This document shows, in pieces, positions 41,524 through 49,972 of a DNA stretch of 64,000 nt. The notes under the pieces are model-generated. The model did not search any database, was not told the DNA's origin, and worked only from the letters and a program-made list of their open reading frames with translations. This DNA is from a virus. The stretch is taken from IMG/VR virus record IMGVR_UViG_3300021420_000021, positions 30,267 through 94,266 of that record; one strand, given 5' to 3'. The position numbers and the translations under genes were made by a program. Positions within the stretch are counted from its first letter, which is position 1. The number at the start of each line of letters is the position of its first letter.

Positions 41524-42064
41524 TACGTACCTTTCTTACAATTTGAATAGTCTTCAATGCGGGCGATAGTTGCATAAATTCCTCATACGTAAAATTATTA
41601 CTTTTCATACGATTGCATTCGCCACAGCAAACAGTGCAATTCAGAGCAGAATACCCAAGGTTGCTATCTTTTCGATCTAAATTTGATCCTACTCCTGCCA
41701 CATTTATTGAGTACTCTGACCATGATACCTCATCTCCGCAATAATGACAAGCTTTTATTTTTGTAAATTCAATAAATTCTTCATATGTCAGTTCAAATGA
41801 AAGACCCCGGCGCTCACTCTTATACGCAATATTGTTGTATAATGACTCATAAGGACGCTTTCTGCCGAGTTTCATACATCCACAACTTAAACTACTACCA
41901 CTCAATAAGCATGTAGCAAATACGTCTTTTACCAAGCTACAAACACAGCGACATGTATACTTATACATACCCCATCTTTTATCTTTGTGTTCCGGCACTC
42001 CTATAATAGTCCAGTAGCCAAAAACTTCTCCTACTCTTTTATGCCTTGATATCGGCCTTCCCAT
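41507..42064 (-). CDS. HNH homing endonuclease next to recA
   Basis: 185 residues, SD AAGGAAC. N-terminal zinc-ribbon-like region with KYTCRCVCS and SCGCMKLGRKRP; C-terminal HNH core with CHYCGDEVSW, GVGSNLDRKDSNLGYS and CGECNRMKSN, where the Asn-Leu-Asp-Arg and Cys pairs match the phage-type HNH fold. It starts inside the last 26 bp of recA, a typical free-standing homing insertion at the end of a conserved gene. Confidence 0.75.
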   Translation of the reverse strand: MGRPISRHKRVGEVFGYWTIIGVPEHKDKRWGMYKYTCRCVCSLVKDVFATCLLSGSSLSCGCMKLGRKRPYESLYNNIAYKSERRGLSFELTYEEFIEFTKIKACHYCGDEVSWSEYSINVAGVGSNLDRKDSNLGYSALNCTVCCGECNRMKSNNFTYEEFMQLSPALKTIQIVRKVRNEETR

Positions 42065-43055
42065 AAAGTTCCTTATAATAATTATGCATCTTTTCAGTTA
42101 GTTTGTCAAGAGGAATATCTTCACGGCGATATTTTTCTTTTTCGCCTTTTATCGTTAACCATGCATTTCCCTCAACAAGTCCAATATGCAAGCAATGGTT
42201 GATAGTGTCGTCATGGATATTAAAACCTGTATCATAGAACAACGAAACCTCTGTCTCATGAAACGGCGCTCCGGCTTTGTTTTTCTGTGCTTTAATACTC
42301 ATTTTATGGCCGATTGCGTCTCCGTCTTTTGCATCGCCTTCTTTGATAACTCCACCTTTTGACATCGCCAATCGCCGGACTTCCAATCGTGTCGTCGCGG
42401 CGAATCTCAGCGCTCGTCCGCCCGAAGTCACTTCTGGATTACCGAATACAAGGCCGATCTTTTCTCGTATCTGATTGATAAATATGACAGTTGTGCCAGA
42501 TGTGGACACTGGTCCGACAAGTTTACGCATTGCCTGACTCATCATCCGCGCCTGCAAACCCATGTGCGAATCGCCCATATCACCTTCGAGTTCGGCCCGA
42601 GGGACTAACGCGCTGACAGAGTCTACAACTATAAGATCAACCGCTTTACTTTCAACAAGCGCGAGAACGATTTCTAGCGCCTGTTCTCCGAAGTCCGGCT
42701 GAGAAATTATAAGATCGTTCATGTTTACGCCGAGTTTAGATGCAAACGTCGGACTATACGCGTGTTCCGCGTCAACGAATGCGGCAATTCCGCCCGATTT
42801 CTGGCATTGGCCGATAATATGCGAACACAAAGCCGTTTTCCCCGAAGACTCCGGCCCGTATACTTCTATAATCCGGCCTTTCGGAACACCGCCGCAGCCG
42901 AAAACTTCGCGATCTAACGATGGCAGATTAGTCGATATTACCGGAATTTGCTGATTGACTTTCATCCCGTACTTCTGAAATGTTGTCGATCCCAATTCCT
43001 TATCCAGCTTCTTGCTGACTTCCTCTATCATCGCCCACTTCTCGGTTTGATTCAT
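42039..43055 (-). CDS. recA: RecA recombinase
   Basis: 338 residues. Walker A GPESSGKT at ~67-74, EHAYSP (the catalytic Glu region), Walker B LIVVDSVSAL, the L1-type stretch around GLQARMMSQAMRKL, FINQIREKIG and TSGGRALRFAA (L2). It forms ATP-dependent filaments on single-stranded DNA for strand exchange and repair during replication. Length is near normal (~350). SD GAGGAG; the start overlaps the previous gene by 56 bp, with ATG 43031 as an alternative. Confidence 0.95.
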   Translation of the reverse strand: MNQTEKWAMIEEVSKKLDKELGSTTFQKYGMKVNQQIPVISTNLPSLDREVFGCGGVPKGRIIEVYGPESSGKTALCSHIIGQCQKSGGIAAFVDAEHAYSPTFASKLGVNMNDLIISQPDFGEQALEIVLALVESKAVDLIVVDSVSALVPRAELEGDMGDSHMGLQARMMSQAMRKLVGPVSTSGTTVIFINQIREKIGLVFGNPEVTSGGRALRFAATTRLEVRRLAMSKGGVIKEGDAKDGDAIGHKMSIKAQKNKAGAPFHETEVSLFYDTGFNIHDDTINHCLHIGLVEGNAWLTIKGEKEKYRREDIPLDKLTEKMHNYYKELYGKADIKA

Positions 43056-43539
43056 TTTTCTCCTCGTTTTTCTGTTCTTCTTCAGCTTTCAACTTCGCAA
43101 CTGTGCTCATAAATCTCAGAAACATCTTCAAGAATTTGACTCCACGAAGTTTGATTACGAAGTCTTTTCCTTGTTCTTGAAACGCCCGATCAACTGCTTG
43201 TACCAGTTGTCCGTGTGAATTAAACCACACAAACCAACAATACTCGCAGTTCGTCGTTGGTTGATTCATCCGGTCAAGTTTATGCCCGCACAAATCGACC
43301 CGATCATGTCGAACTGTAAAATGCAATCGCCGGAGTACTCTTAATTCGGCTTCCGATATTTGTCTCGGAGCGGGTTGTAATTGATTGACGATTTCACTGG
43401 CAATGGCCGACTGAACGTTGGGCGGGCCGTTTTGATCGAATTCAGGCTCTGCCGCCCCTGCAATCGCGATTGTTCCTTGATCTGCCGCCTGATCAATTTG
43501 TTGACTTCCGCCAAAATTTCCACTTTCTTGATCTGCCAT
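43000..43539 (-). CDS. Phage protein with CxxH-CxxC motif
   Basis: 179 residues. A low-complexity acidic N-terminus (~1-70), then FTVRHDRVDLCGHKLDRMN and TNCEYCWFVWFNSHG, a likely Cys-His-Cys-Cys zinc site, then a helical region and a Glu/Lys-rich tail. Such proteins are common beside phage recombination genes but unassigned. The N-terminal third overlaps the upstream gene in another frame. Confidence 0.55.
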   Translation of the reverse strand: MADQESGNFGGSQQIDQAADQGTIAIAGAAEPEFDQNGPPNVQSAIASEIVNQLQPAPRQISEAELRVLRRLHFTVRHDRVDLCGHKLDRMNQPTTNCEYCWFVWFNSHGQLVQAVDRAFQEQGKDFVIKLRGVKFLKMFLRFMSTVAKLKAEEEQKNEEKNESNREVGDDRGSQQEAG

Positions 43540-43739
43540 AAGTCTCGTCCTTTCTCATCTTTTTCATTCGCCCAAATCGGTCGCTTAATCTGTCGCCAAA
43601 AGTTTTTGTCGATCCTCGTTGGAATTTGCCCGAATTTTTGAGCTAATGACGTTGATAATCCGGGAATTAAACTTTCGCCCAATTCTTCACGAACTTGGGA
43701 ATTGACATCTGCGTTTCGGTCTAGTTTTGTCTCGGTCAT
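43341..43739 (-). CDS. Basic hypothetical protein
   Basis: 132 residues, SD GAGGCG. Helical and basic, with a C-terminal Arg/Pro/Ser-rich tail (QGRQSLNSIKTARPTFSRPL). The last ~66 codons overlap the next gene. Possibly DNA-binding. Not recognised. Confidence 0.5.
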   Translation of the reverse strand: MTETKLDRNADVNSQVREELGESLIPGLSTSLAQKFGQIPTRIDKNFWRQIKRPIWANEKDEKGRDLWQIKKVEILAEVNKLIRRQIKEQSRLQGRQSLNSIKTARPTFSRPLPVKSSINYNPLRDKYRKPN

Positions 43740-43788
43740 TGTTTTCGCCTCGTATACTAGGTTTATACAGATAAAATTATTTAAAAAC

Positions 43789-44184
43789 CTACCAAAATGG
43801 TTGAAACGCGCCGTGCTTAGTTAATCGAAACATGTTTTTATCAAATTCTCCGTCAAACGTTTTGCAATCTTCATCTACTCCGCAGGCAACATGGTTCATC
43901 TCATGTACAAGACACATCCCGACATAAGAAGCAAGATAGTTATGACGAAGACTTCGATCAACTTGTATTAGTTTTGGTATCCATTTCTTGCGCACAACTA
44001 TTTTCTTTCTGTTCTTATAGTTAGTTGTTGTGCGGCTAGTCCATTTCGCTCGTGCAACTGTTGTTCCGGGAAGATCGGCCCACTCAACGGGCAACCTTTT
44101 AGGCAATTTATTCTGAAAATAGTCTTTGTTCAGCCAACGATAAATTCCGCGCAACCATGCGTTTGACCCGGACCTAATTTTCAT
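43789..44184 (-). CDS. SprT-like metalloprotease-fold protein
   Basis: 131 residues. LVHEMNHVACG gives the HExxH zinc site with a following EDCKTFDGEF region; an N-terminal YRWLNKDYFQNKLP matches the SprT-like start (W..lN..yF...LP). SprT-family proteins act on DNA-protein crosslinks. The short length and lack of a clear zinc ribbon make this a minimal form. Stop and start overlap with the next gene as ATGA. Confidence 0.75.
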   Translation of the reverse strand: MKIRSGSNAWLRGIYRWLNKDYFQNKLPKRLPVEWADLPGTTVARAKWTSRTTTNYKNRKKIVVRKKWIPKLIQVDRSLRHNYLASYVGMCLVHEMNHVACGVDEDCKTFDGEFDKNMFRLTKHGAFQPFW

Positions 44185-44582
44185 ACTTGCGGCTTTCTGA
44201 TCGACAACAAATACTTTTGTACAGGATATAATCCGTTCGCAATAAATTTTGCGCCTATACGCTGTTCATATGAATGGCGTTTAGGGCCAAGTAAACGATC
44301 TGCGAACATCTCACGTTCGATATAATCATTCGAGTCATAAACTGAGTATACAGCCCAAAAACGAAGTAATTGATCTTCATTGACATGCGCTTCAACTATC
44401 TTTTCTATGTCACAACGCAGATCAGTCAAAGATGGTCGCGCCGGATTCTTTGTCACCGTTCCGCCGCCATTCGCCCAAACAGCCGCGCCGATTCCTGTGT
44501 CTTTCGCAGAACGATAAGAAGACATCAGTTCGTCAAAGGCCAGCTTGTTCTCACGGAAATGTTTTGGCGTTTTTTCTTTCAT
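44181..44582 (-). CDS. Hypothetical phage protein
   Basis: 133 residues, mostly helical, with RCDIEKIVEAHVNEDQLLRFW and AKFIANGLYPVQKYL. It lies between the endonuclease VII-like and SprT-like genes with 4-nt overlaps on both sides. No motif recognised. Confidence 0.55.
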   Translation of the reverse strand: MKEKTPKHFRENKLAFDELMSSYRSAKDTGIGAAVWANGGGTVTKNPARPSLTDLRCDIEKIVEAHVNEDQLLRFWAVYSVYDSNDYIEREMFADRLLGPKRHSYEQRIGAKFIANGLYPVQKYLLSIRKPQV

Positions 44583-44989
44583 TTCTTCGCCTTTCTCTTG
44601 CGTTTCTTTATTTTATTTACAGGCAATTTCGGTTCGTACGCGCCGCGTTCTCGAAGAATTTTCTCCCATTTCTGCAAATACGCTAACAATCTATCAACAG
44701 GTAAATTTTGTTTTTCGACAACGCCGACCAAATATTTATTGCATAAAAAGCAAAGACAGCCTCTTGAGCAAAGTCCGCAAAAATTTTTTAATCGACGCGG
44801 ACAACAGCCGTGAAAATGATCTTGATATGCTGTAAAAGTCTTACCATTCTTGTCTTTCTTAGGCGGAAATGGCCGACCGCAAATTGCACACCCGCCGTCT
44901 TGTTCTTCGATTAGTTTATTCTGTTGTGCAAGCGTTAACTTGTACGTCTTTTGCAGACGTGCGTCTTTTGCTTTCTCGGCAGAGGTCAA
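44579..44989 (-). CDS. Endonuclease VII-type protein
   Basis: 136 residues. GGCAICGRPFPPKK gives the first Cys pair; YQDHFHGCCPRRLKNFCGLC and CLCFLCNKYLVG follow the family order D-H-x-H ... L-C-x-x-C-N. The stretch between the His pair and the second Cys is longer than usual (extra Cys), and the tail is strongly basic. It could act on branched DNA as a resolvase in this recombination block, or be a homing enzyme. Coupled to both neighbours. Confidence 0.65.
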   Translation of the reverse strand: MTSAEKAKDARLQKTYKLTLAQQNKLIEEQDGGCAICGRPFPPKKDKNGKTFTAYQDHFHGCCPRRLKNFCGLCSRGCLCFLCNKYLVGVVEKQNLPVDRLLAYLQKWEKILRERGAYEPKLPVNKIKKRKRKAKK

Positions 44990-45201
44990 TTTATCCTCCG
45001 AAATCCGGCATCTCGGAACATTTCTCGCGCGTGTGGCGCGATTTTAAAAATATATGCATACGCGTCCGTGTTGCACAAACCCGCCACATATAAAGAATAC
45101 AAGTCGCTGTATTCTGCGTCTTCGTGAGTAACATAAGCTTTGACGCCTGTATTCGCCATAAATGTCAGTATTTCGTATTGCCGCTTATTGAGTTCAATCA
45201 T
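44986..45201 (-). CDS. Small hypothetical protein
   Basis: 71 residues. The start (MIELNKRQYEILTFMANTG) resembles a winged-helix opening; the rest has HAREMFRDAGFRRI. A small DNA-binding role is possible. 4-nt overlaps at both ends. Confidence 0.5.
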   Translation of the reverse strand: MIELNKRQYEILTFMANTGVKAYVTHEDAEYSDLYSLYVAGLCNTDAYAYIFKIAPHAREMFRDAGFRRIN

Positions 45202-45449
45202 TTTGTGCCCGATTTCTCAGTTAACGACCATTTACTTATTTCAACATCTCCATATGATCCGAGTTCAGCCTTGTATCCAAGGGTTTTTAAATGTTTAATT
45301 GTTTTAAGAGCTAAAGCATCTGCTTTAGAAATTCGAACTTCTATCGCTTTATTCTCGGCTTGTTGTCTCGCATATGCTTCGGGCGGACATGGTTCGCCAA
45401 AATGAAAACTACTTAGCCCACAGTCAACACAGTATTCATGATTTCCCAT
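45198..45449 (-). CDS. Small Cys-containing phage protein
   Basis: 83 residues from ATG 45449 (GAGGGC upstream; TAATG overlap with the helicase). N-terminal CVDCG... GEPCPPE may bind zinc; then a helix and a beta part. Not recognised. Confidence 0.6.
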   Translation of the reverse strand: MGNHEYCVDCGLSSFHFGEPCPPEAYARQQAENKAIEVRISKADALALKTIKHLKTLGYKAELGSYGDVEISKWSLTEKSGTK

Positions 45450-47110
45450 TATTTTGCCCTCTTTGATATTTTCTGATCGATAAAATGCGCCGCTTGTCCG
45501 CGTGTCAATGTCGCGGGCCAAGGTTTGCCGCCGTATAATTTCTTCAACAATCCTAATTGTGCCGAAGTTGCTTCTTTTGTGTTCCAACTAGACTTACGAT
45601 CTACAAGATGTACAGAACCTTCGGCCCGAGTACGAATTGCGTTATCCGCCGCCGCAAAAGCCTCCTCCATTGTCGGCCTTTGCCCGATCACATCGATTCC
45701 CCGGATTTGACCTTTAATTTCCCAGCCATCAAGCATATTCTGTTGGATATGTACAAATCCCGCCGCTTCGCCGTTTCTGCCTTTGGGAATCGACATCCGA
45801 TACCCTCCAGTCGCACTTTTACACCATTTGAAATCACTCGCCGCTTCGACTTCTGCGGGAAAACGAATTTCGAACAGATTAATATTCTCAACGAATGACT
45901 TCAAATCTGTTACTTTTTGCAGCTTCATGAAATCGATATTCGGATTTTCTTCTTGCGCTTTTTCGATTTCTTTAACTGATTTAAACAAACTTTGGCCGCA
46001 TAAGTCTAATTTATCAGGCAATCCCATCAACGTCGGAACGGTGCATAAAGTATGATCACCGGACATATCACAAACATCAAGAACGATCAAGTCTTTCTTA
46101 CCTTCGAATAATCGCGTTCCGCGCCCGCAACCTTGATTAAATCGAACCGGACTTTTAGTCGGAACAGCCCACACAACACAACTTATGTTCGGAATGTCAA
46201 CGCCTTCAGAGAGAATTTGAACATTGCACATTATAGTCGTGTCTGTCGCTTCAAACGCAGCTAGTTTTTCTGCCCGAAGTGGGTCTTCGCCATGAACGTA
46301 TTCTGCTTTAACTCCTGCTAGTTTAAACTCTTCAGACAACGCAGCAGCATGGGCAACACTGCCGCAGAATACAATCGTCTGTCTGTTCTCGCCTACTTTA
46401 TTCCATGCTTCAACGATATTTGCATTTCTTTCAGGGTTATTGATCGTCTCGGCTAGTTCTACAGGTTTAAAATCCCCGCCCGCAGTTCCGACGTTTTCAA
46501 TGCTCGTCTTCGTGTCAATTCGATAACCGCGAATATCAACAAGCCAGCCTTCGTCAATCGCAGTTCTTAATCCATAAACATAACTAATCTTTTTATATAG
46601 TGTAGAAAGCGCTTTACCGTCAGTGCGTTGGGGCGTTGCTGTAAAGCCAATTAACAGTTTTTTAGAATCGGGCGTTAAAACACCCGCCATCTCCAGAATA
46701 TTAATGTAACTTTGTGCAGTAGAATGATGACATTCGTCCACACACACTTTATCGATTGAAGACCAGTCAATTTTTTCATTTCGTTTACTTCCTTTCCGCC
46801 CCAAAGTCGCGACACTTGCAACGATTATATCTGAATCTTGATCCGCGACATCTCCGGCCATTTCTTTTGAGACTTTAAGATTCGGATTCGCCGCTCGAAG
46901 CTTTGTAATAGCTTGGTCAATTAGTTCTGTTCTGTGGGCTAAAACAAGTGTCTTTCCGGGCAAAATGTCTTTTAAATGTTCTGGAAGATTAGAAAATATT
47001 TGAGTCTTACCAGTTCCGGTTGCAGCAGAGACAACAAGACTGCTATATCCGTCTTCGTAATCAGACCGGATCGCGTCAAGTGCTCGTTTTTGATATTCGC
47101 GCAATGGCAT
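45449..47110 (-). CDS. SF2 DNA/RNA helicase
   Basis: 553 residues from ATG 47110, which overlaps the HNH stop as TAATG. Motif I AATGTGKT, motif II DECHH, motif III GFTATPQRTDG, motif V LSEGVDIP and motif VI QGCGRGTRLFEG are all present in order, as in RecG/UvsW/SSL2-like SF2 enzymes. A C-terminal extension (~390-553) is uncharacterised. It would unwind or remodel DNA with RecA and the nucleases nearby. It is preceded by a YQKRALDAI Q-motif-like start. Confidence 0.9.
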   Translation of the reverse strand: MPLREYQKRALDAIRSDYEDGYSSLVVSAATGTGKTQIFSNLPEHLKDILPGKTLVLAHRTELIDQAITKLRAANPNLKVSKEMAGDVADQDSDIIVASVATLGRKGSKRNEKIDWSSIDKVCVDECHHSTAQSYINILEMAGVLTPDSKKLLIGFTATPQRTDGKALSTLYKKISYVYGLRTAIDEGWLVDIRGYRIDTKTSIENVGTAGGDFKPVELAETINNPERNANIVEAWNKVGENRQTIVFCGSVAHAAALSEEFKLAGVKAEYVHGEDPLRAEKLAAFEATDTTIMCNVQILSEGVDIPNISCVVWAVPTKSPVRFNQGCGRGTRLFEGKKDLIVLDVCDMSGDHTLCTVPTLMGLPDKLDLCGQSLFKSVKEIEKAQEENPNIDFMKLQKVTDLKSFVENINLFEIRFPAEVEAASDFKWCKSATGGYRMSIPKGRNGEAAGFVHIQQNMLDGWEIKGQIRGIDVIGQRPTMEEAFAAADNAIRTRAEGSVHLVDRKSSWNTKEATSAQLGLLKKLYGGKPWPATLTRGQAAHFIDQKISKRAK

Positions 47111-47352
47111 TACGGTTTCCAACCTCGCAATCGTGTGAATTTAACTTCGCCGTCGATCAACTCAATCTTCAAAAATCCGTCGTGATGCGCGTTGTGACAC
47201 GTTCGGCAAATCGTTATAATATTATGCAATTCGTCTTTACCGCCCTGTGATACATGTACAATATGATGCGGATCGAGCGCGAATGTGCAGCTACAATGTA
47301 CACAATGCCAATCGTCCCGGTCGAAACACAGTTTGCGTAAATTCTTATCCAT
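47110..47352 (-). CDS. Small HNH endonuclease
   Basis: 80 residues: CVHCSCTFALDPHHIVHVSQGG followed by NIITICRTCHNAHH. The Cys pairs with His-His-Asn-His form a McrA-type HNH core with nothing else, so it is a minimal nicking-type enzyme. It lies between coupled genes, overlapping both by a base or two, which is less typical of a recent mobile insertion. Confidence 0.8.
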   Translation of the reverse strand: MDKNLRKLCFDRDDWHCVHCSCTFALDPHHIVHVSQGGKDELHNIITICRTCHNAHHDGFLKIELIDGEVKFTRLRGWKP

Positions 47353-47609
47353 TAATATCGCTTGTGCGGGGAACTTTCCCCGGTCTTAAAATTGATATAA
47401 TCGACTCCAACATAAGGGCGACCATTCGGATTAAACCAAAAACGGGACTCTATGATTCCGTTAACGGAGTTTGTATTACTGCTCTTTATTTCGTTTATAC
47501 TGTTAGCTAGAACCTCATCGGCAGCAAAATCTTTATTATGCAGAACATAAGCACGCGCATTCATAAGTAGCAACCATGCGCCGCGCAACTGAAGTTCTTT
47601 TTTAGTCAT
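47352..47609 (-). CDS. Hypothetical protein
   Basis: 85 residues; N-terminal helix (GAWLLLMNARAYVLHNKDFA), then a small beta part ending RPYVGVDYINFKTGE. Five bases after the ClpB-like gene. Not recognised. Confidence 0.5.
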   Translation of the reverse strand: MTKKELQLRGAWLLLMNARAYVLHNKDFAADEVLANSINEIKSSNTNSVNGIIESRFWFNPNGRPYVGVDYINFKTGESSPHKRY

Positions 47610-47614
47610 ATAAT

Positions 47615-48604
47615 TTACGCCTCGACCGCATAGAATTTAAACGCTTCATCTTTATAGTCTATAACAATGTCTTCAACCGTGTCAAGCTGTTTCGTAGAAA
47701 TTGCCCGCGCACAAGGCAACATAATTTCTTTTTCGATTGTACGCCGTAAACTTCGAGCGTTATATCGTTTGTCGTAGCCTCTTTTCAAGAGTTCGGCCAA
47801 AGCCGCAGGAGTCGGAATCAACTTAGAAAAATTAGACGAAAAGAGAATACTTTGGGCTTTTCTAATTTCTAACCCGAGAATTTCTTTCATGTCTTGGATT
47901 GTCAAAGTTTTGAAACACACGATTTCGTCTAAACGATTAAGAAATTCAGGCGTAAATTTTCGTCTTGCCGCCGACATCGCCGCGTCTTCAACTTGTTGAT
48001 TATCCCGTTCGTCGTCTTCTTTGCCAAATCCGAGAACGCCGTGATCGGAATTAATCGCGCCGACATTCGATGTCATAATAATTATACAGTCTTTAAACAA
48101 AGTTGTCGAGTTATCACCTAAAGTGACAGTTCCTTTATCGAGAATACTAAGTAAAAGATGCCAAAGCGCGTCACTTGCTTTCTCGATTTCGTCAAAGAGA
48201 ATGATCGAAACGGGCATGTCTTGGGTCTGGACTGCGTTTAACGCTTTCTGTGTCAATCGTGCGGGCGTTTCTTTATGCCCGAGATATCCCGGAGGAGAGC
48301 CGATCAACTTAGCGATTTCGTGTGAATGCTGAAATTCACCGCAGTCGATTCGGACCATATTTTTATTCGACCCGAACAGCCCTTCGCACAAAGCCTCGAC
48401 TGTAGATGTTTTGCCTGTCCCGGTCGGCCCGAGAAACAAGAGACTTCCAATCGGGCGATCTTTATCGCACAATCCGCCAAGAAACTTCTCAAGAACATTC
48501 GTCAAAGCAAGAGTCGCAGGTTCTTGACCGATGATCCGATTAGCAAATTTCTCTTGTAACGCGATTGCTTTAAGACTGTGCTTCGACGTGTCGATAGCTC
48601 GCAT
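47615..48604 (-). CDS. Single-domain ClpB/ClpA-type AAA+ ATPase
   Basis: 329 residues, SD AGGAGGC. Walker A GPTGTGKT, pore-loop region GSPPGYLGH, Walker B ILFDEIEKA, sensor-1 MTSN, Arg finger in FTPEFLNRLDE, and sensor-2 DKRYNARSLRR. These correspond to the second AAA module of ClpB/ClpA plus its C-terminal small domain, without the N-domain, first module or middle coiled coil. It would be a ring unfoldase without a protease-docking loop that I can see. Likely remodels a phage or host complex. Confidence 0.85.
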   Translation of the reverse strand: MRAIDTSKHSLKAIALQEKFANRIIGQEPATLALTNVLEKFLGGLCDKDRPIGSLLFLGPTGTGKTSTVEALCEGLFGSNKNMVRIDCGEFQHSHEIAKLIGSPPGYLGHKETPARLTQKALNAVQTQDMPVSIILFDEIEKASDALWHLLLSILDKGTVTLGDNSTTLFKDCIIIMTSNVGAINSDHGVLGFGKEDDERDNQQVEDAAMSAARRKFTPEFLNRLDEIVCFKTLTIQDMKEILGLEIRKAQSILFSSNFSKLIPTPAALAELLKRGYDKRYNARSLRRTIEKEIMLPCARAISTKQLDTVEDIVIDYKDEAFKFYAVEA

Positions 48605-48633
48605 AAGCCTCCTAGCAAGTTCTTACGAAGTTC

Positions 48634-48726
48634 TTACCAAGTTATAAGTATAAAGCCGATTATCGCACCGATTGCTGCGCCGATAAGAAAGCCATAAGAG
48701 AAAGTCGCGATTAGAAATTGAATCAA
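48634..48726 (-). CDS. 30-residue membrane peptide
   Basis: TTG start overlapping the previous TGA; a single hydrophobic segment (SYGFLIGAAIGAIIGFILIT) fills the peptide. The gap to the next gene is otherwise unexplained. No clear SD, so coupling would be needed. Confidence 0.35.
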   Translation of the reverse strand: MIQFLIATFSYGFLIGAAIGAIIGFILITW

Positions 48727-48935
48727 AATGAAAGCCGCAATTCTTGACCTTTTTCGCGAATTGCTTTTGCGAGAAGATAAACTTTTTCAAAATCGTTAAA
48801 ATCGACAACAACCGGATACGGATACTCAACAAACGCAAGTGCGATTCCGCCAATGATATTGCCACATTCCGATTCAACTCCTACGCACATTAAATTTCCT
48901 TGTACCGACCCTGCTGTATGTAATTCTAGTTTCAT
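48723..48935 (-). CDS. Small hypothetical protein
   Basis: 70 residues, alpha/beta (IIGGIALAFVEYPYPVVVDF; VYLLAKAIREKGQEL). Overlaps the previous stop by 4 nt. Not recognised. Confidence 0.5.
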   Translation of the reverse strand: MKLELHTAGSVQGNLMCVGVESECGNIIGGIALAFVEYPYPVVVDFNDFEKVYLLAKAIREKGQELRLSF

Positions 48936-49270
48936 GATTGGACCTTTCCGTAAATCTTTCTATATCCTTCTGTCGCCCACATACATTCGTCGCATATCGT
49001 ATATTCGCCCGGATTTACAAAATTCGCCCAATAGGAATCGCCCGAGCAGTCATAGTATCCGGCTGTTACTGGCGAATCACTCTTAACAAATTTCTCATCG
49101 CATCGGGCACAAAAGACATAAGTTTGCGGATCAAATACACGATTTGCTTCGATTATACAGATCAGAAATCCGATCACGGCGCAACCGAAATTAAATCCGC
49201 CGCCAATCGGTATAAGTAAAACGTTGACTGAAGCAAAGATAAGAGTCAGCCACCAGATAATTTTATACAT
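48932..49270 (-). CDS. Membrane protein with zinc-ribbon tail
   Basis: 112 residues. Hydrophobic hairpin (~4-42), then FCARCDEKF and YTICDECMW, two Cys pairs 40 residues apart that could bind zinc. A phage membrane protein with unknown role. Overlaps the upstream gene by 8 nt. Confidence 0.55.
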   Translation of the reverse strand: MYKIIWWLTLIFASVNVLLIPIGGGFNFGCAVIGFLICIIEANRVFDPQTYVFCARCDEKFVKSDSPVTAGYYDCSGDSYWANFVNPGEYTICDECMWATEGYRKIYGKVQS

Positions 49271-49964
49271 CTTTATCTAACCCCGTATCGTCGGGGATTT
49301 CAAACGAATTCACTGGATCAGACAGAAAATCCAACGCAATTGCCTCGATTGCCGCGCCGTCAGTTGCATCTTTGCTAATTCCTTCGTCATCTTTGCTGAC
49401 TGAACCGATATTCTTCTTCGCCGCTGCGATTGCCTTACGAACGACTTCGCGAGCCGAATGTTTGAGACTAATGTTTAGCCAGACGAGAGAATCATCGCCT
49501 GTCAACCCTTGAATCGTTGCGACTTCTTGCTTAATCTCATCAAGTGATTTAGTTGCGGCACTAGTTACAAGATTGTTAATCAGCGTCTCTGTACAAGGAC
49601 CGCCGTCATAACACGCATTAGGATCAAGTCGTGAAATCGCCCGAAGCTTGGACAAACCGATTGGCTCATACGTTTCACGCGGAACACCCGCCGCGTTCAT
49701 GACTTCTCTTATCTTTACAAGATAGTAAAGTTTGCTCAATTTTAGATCAAGCGTCTTCCCGTATTCGGCAAACGTGTTATATTTTGGTTTGAAATATCCA
49801 TTGCTTTTAATGTCATAAGCCAAGTCCATCACATCGAATGTTGATCCGCTAAGTCCTTTGATCAACTTATTCAATTGATTTCGCGCCTTAGCCGCTGCGC
49901 CAGCTTCTTGTTCGCCCACGATTACTTGGGGCTGCAAATCGGTAACTGTGTCGTACATTTCCAT
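49263..49964 (-). CDS. Helical phage regulator-like protein
   Basis: 233 residues. The central part SNGYFKPKYNTFAEYGKTLDLKLSK... LYYLVKIREVM resembles a helix-turn-helix unit found in phage and plasmid proteins that read a 'kinked' repeated helix; the rest is helical with an acidic tail. A DNA-binding or recombination accessory role is possible. SD AGGAG. Confidence 0.5.
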   Translation of the reverse strand: MEMYDTVTDLQPQVIVGEQEAGAAAKARNQLNKLIKGLSGSTFDVMDLAYDIKSNGYFKPKYNTFAEYGKTLDLKLSKLYYLVKIREVMNAAGVPRETYEPIGLSKLRAISRLDPNACYDGGPCTETLINNLVTSAATKSLDEIKQEVATIQGLTGDDSLVWLNISLKHSAREVVRKAIAAAKKNIGSVSKDDEGISKDATDGAAIEAIALDFLSDPVNSFEIPDDTGLDKDV

Positions 49965-49972
49965 AATTTCTC

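Noticed and set aside
41193-41546. 117-codon plus-strand open frame
   Set aside because: It overlaps two minus-strand genes with SDs and ATGA couplings and a minus-strand promoter, and its own start has no SD.
47110-47122. Helicase start at TTG 47122
   Set aside because: ATG 47110 forms the TAATG coupling used elsewhere and gives the usual MPLREYQ opening.
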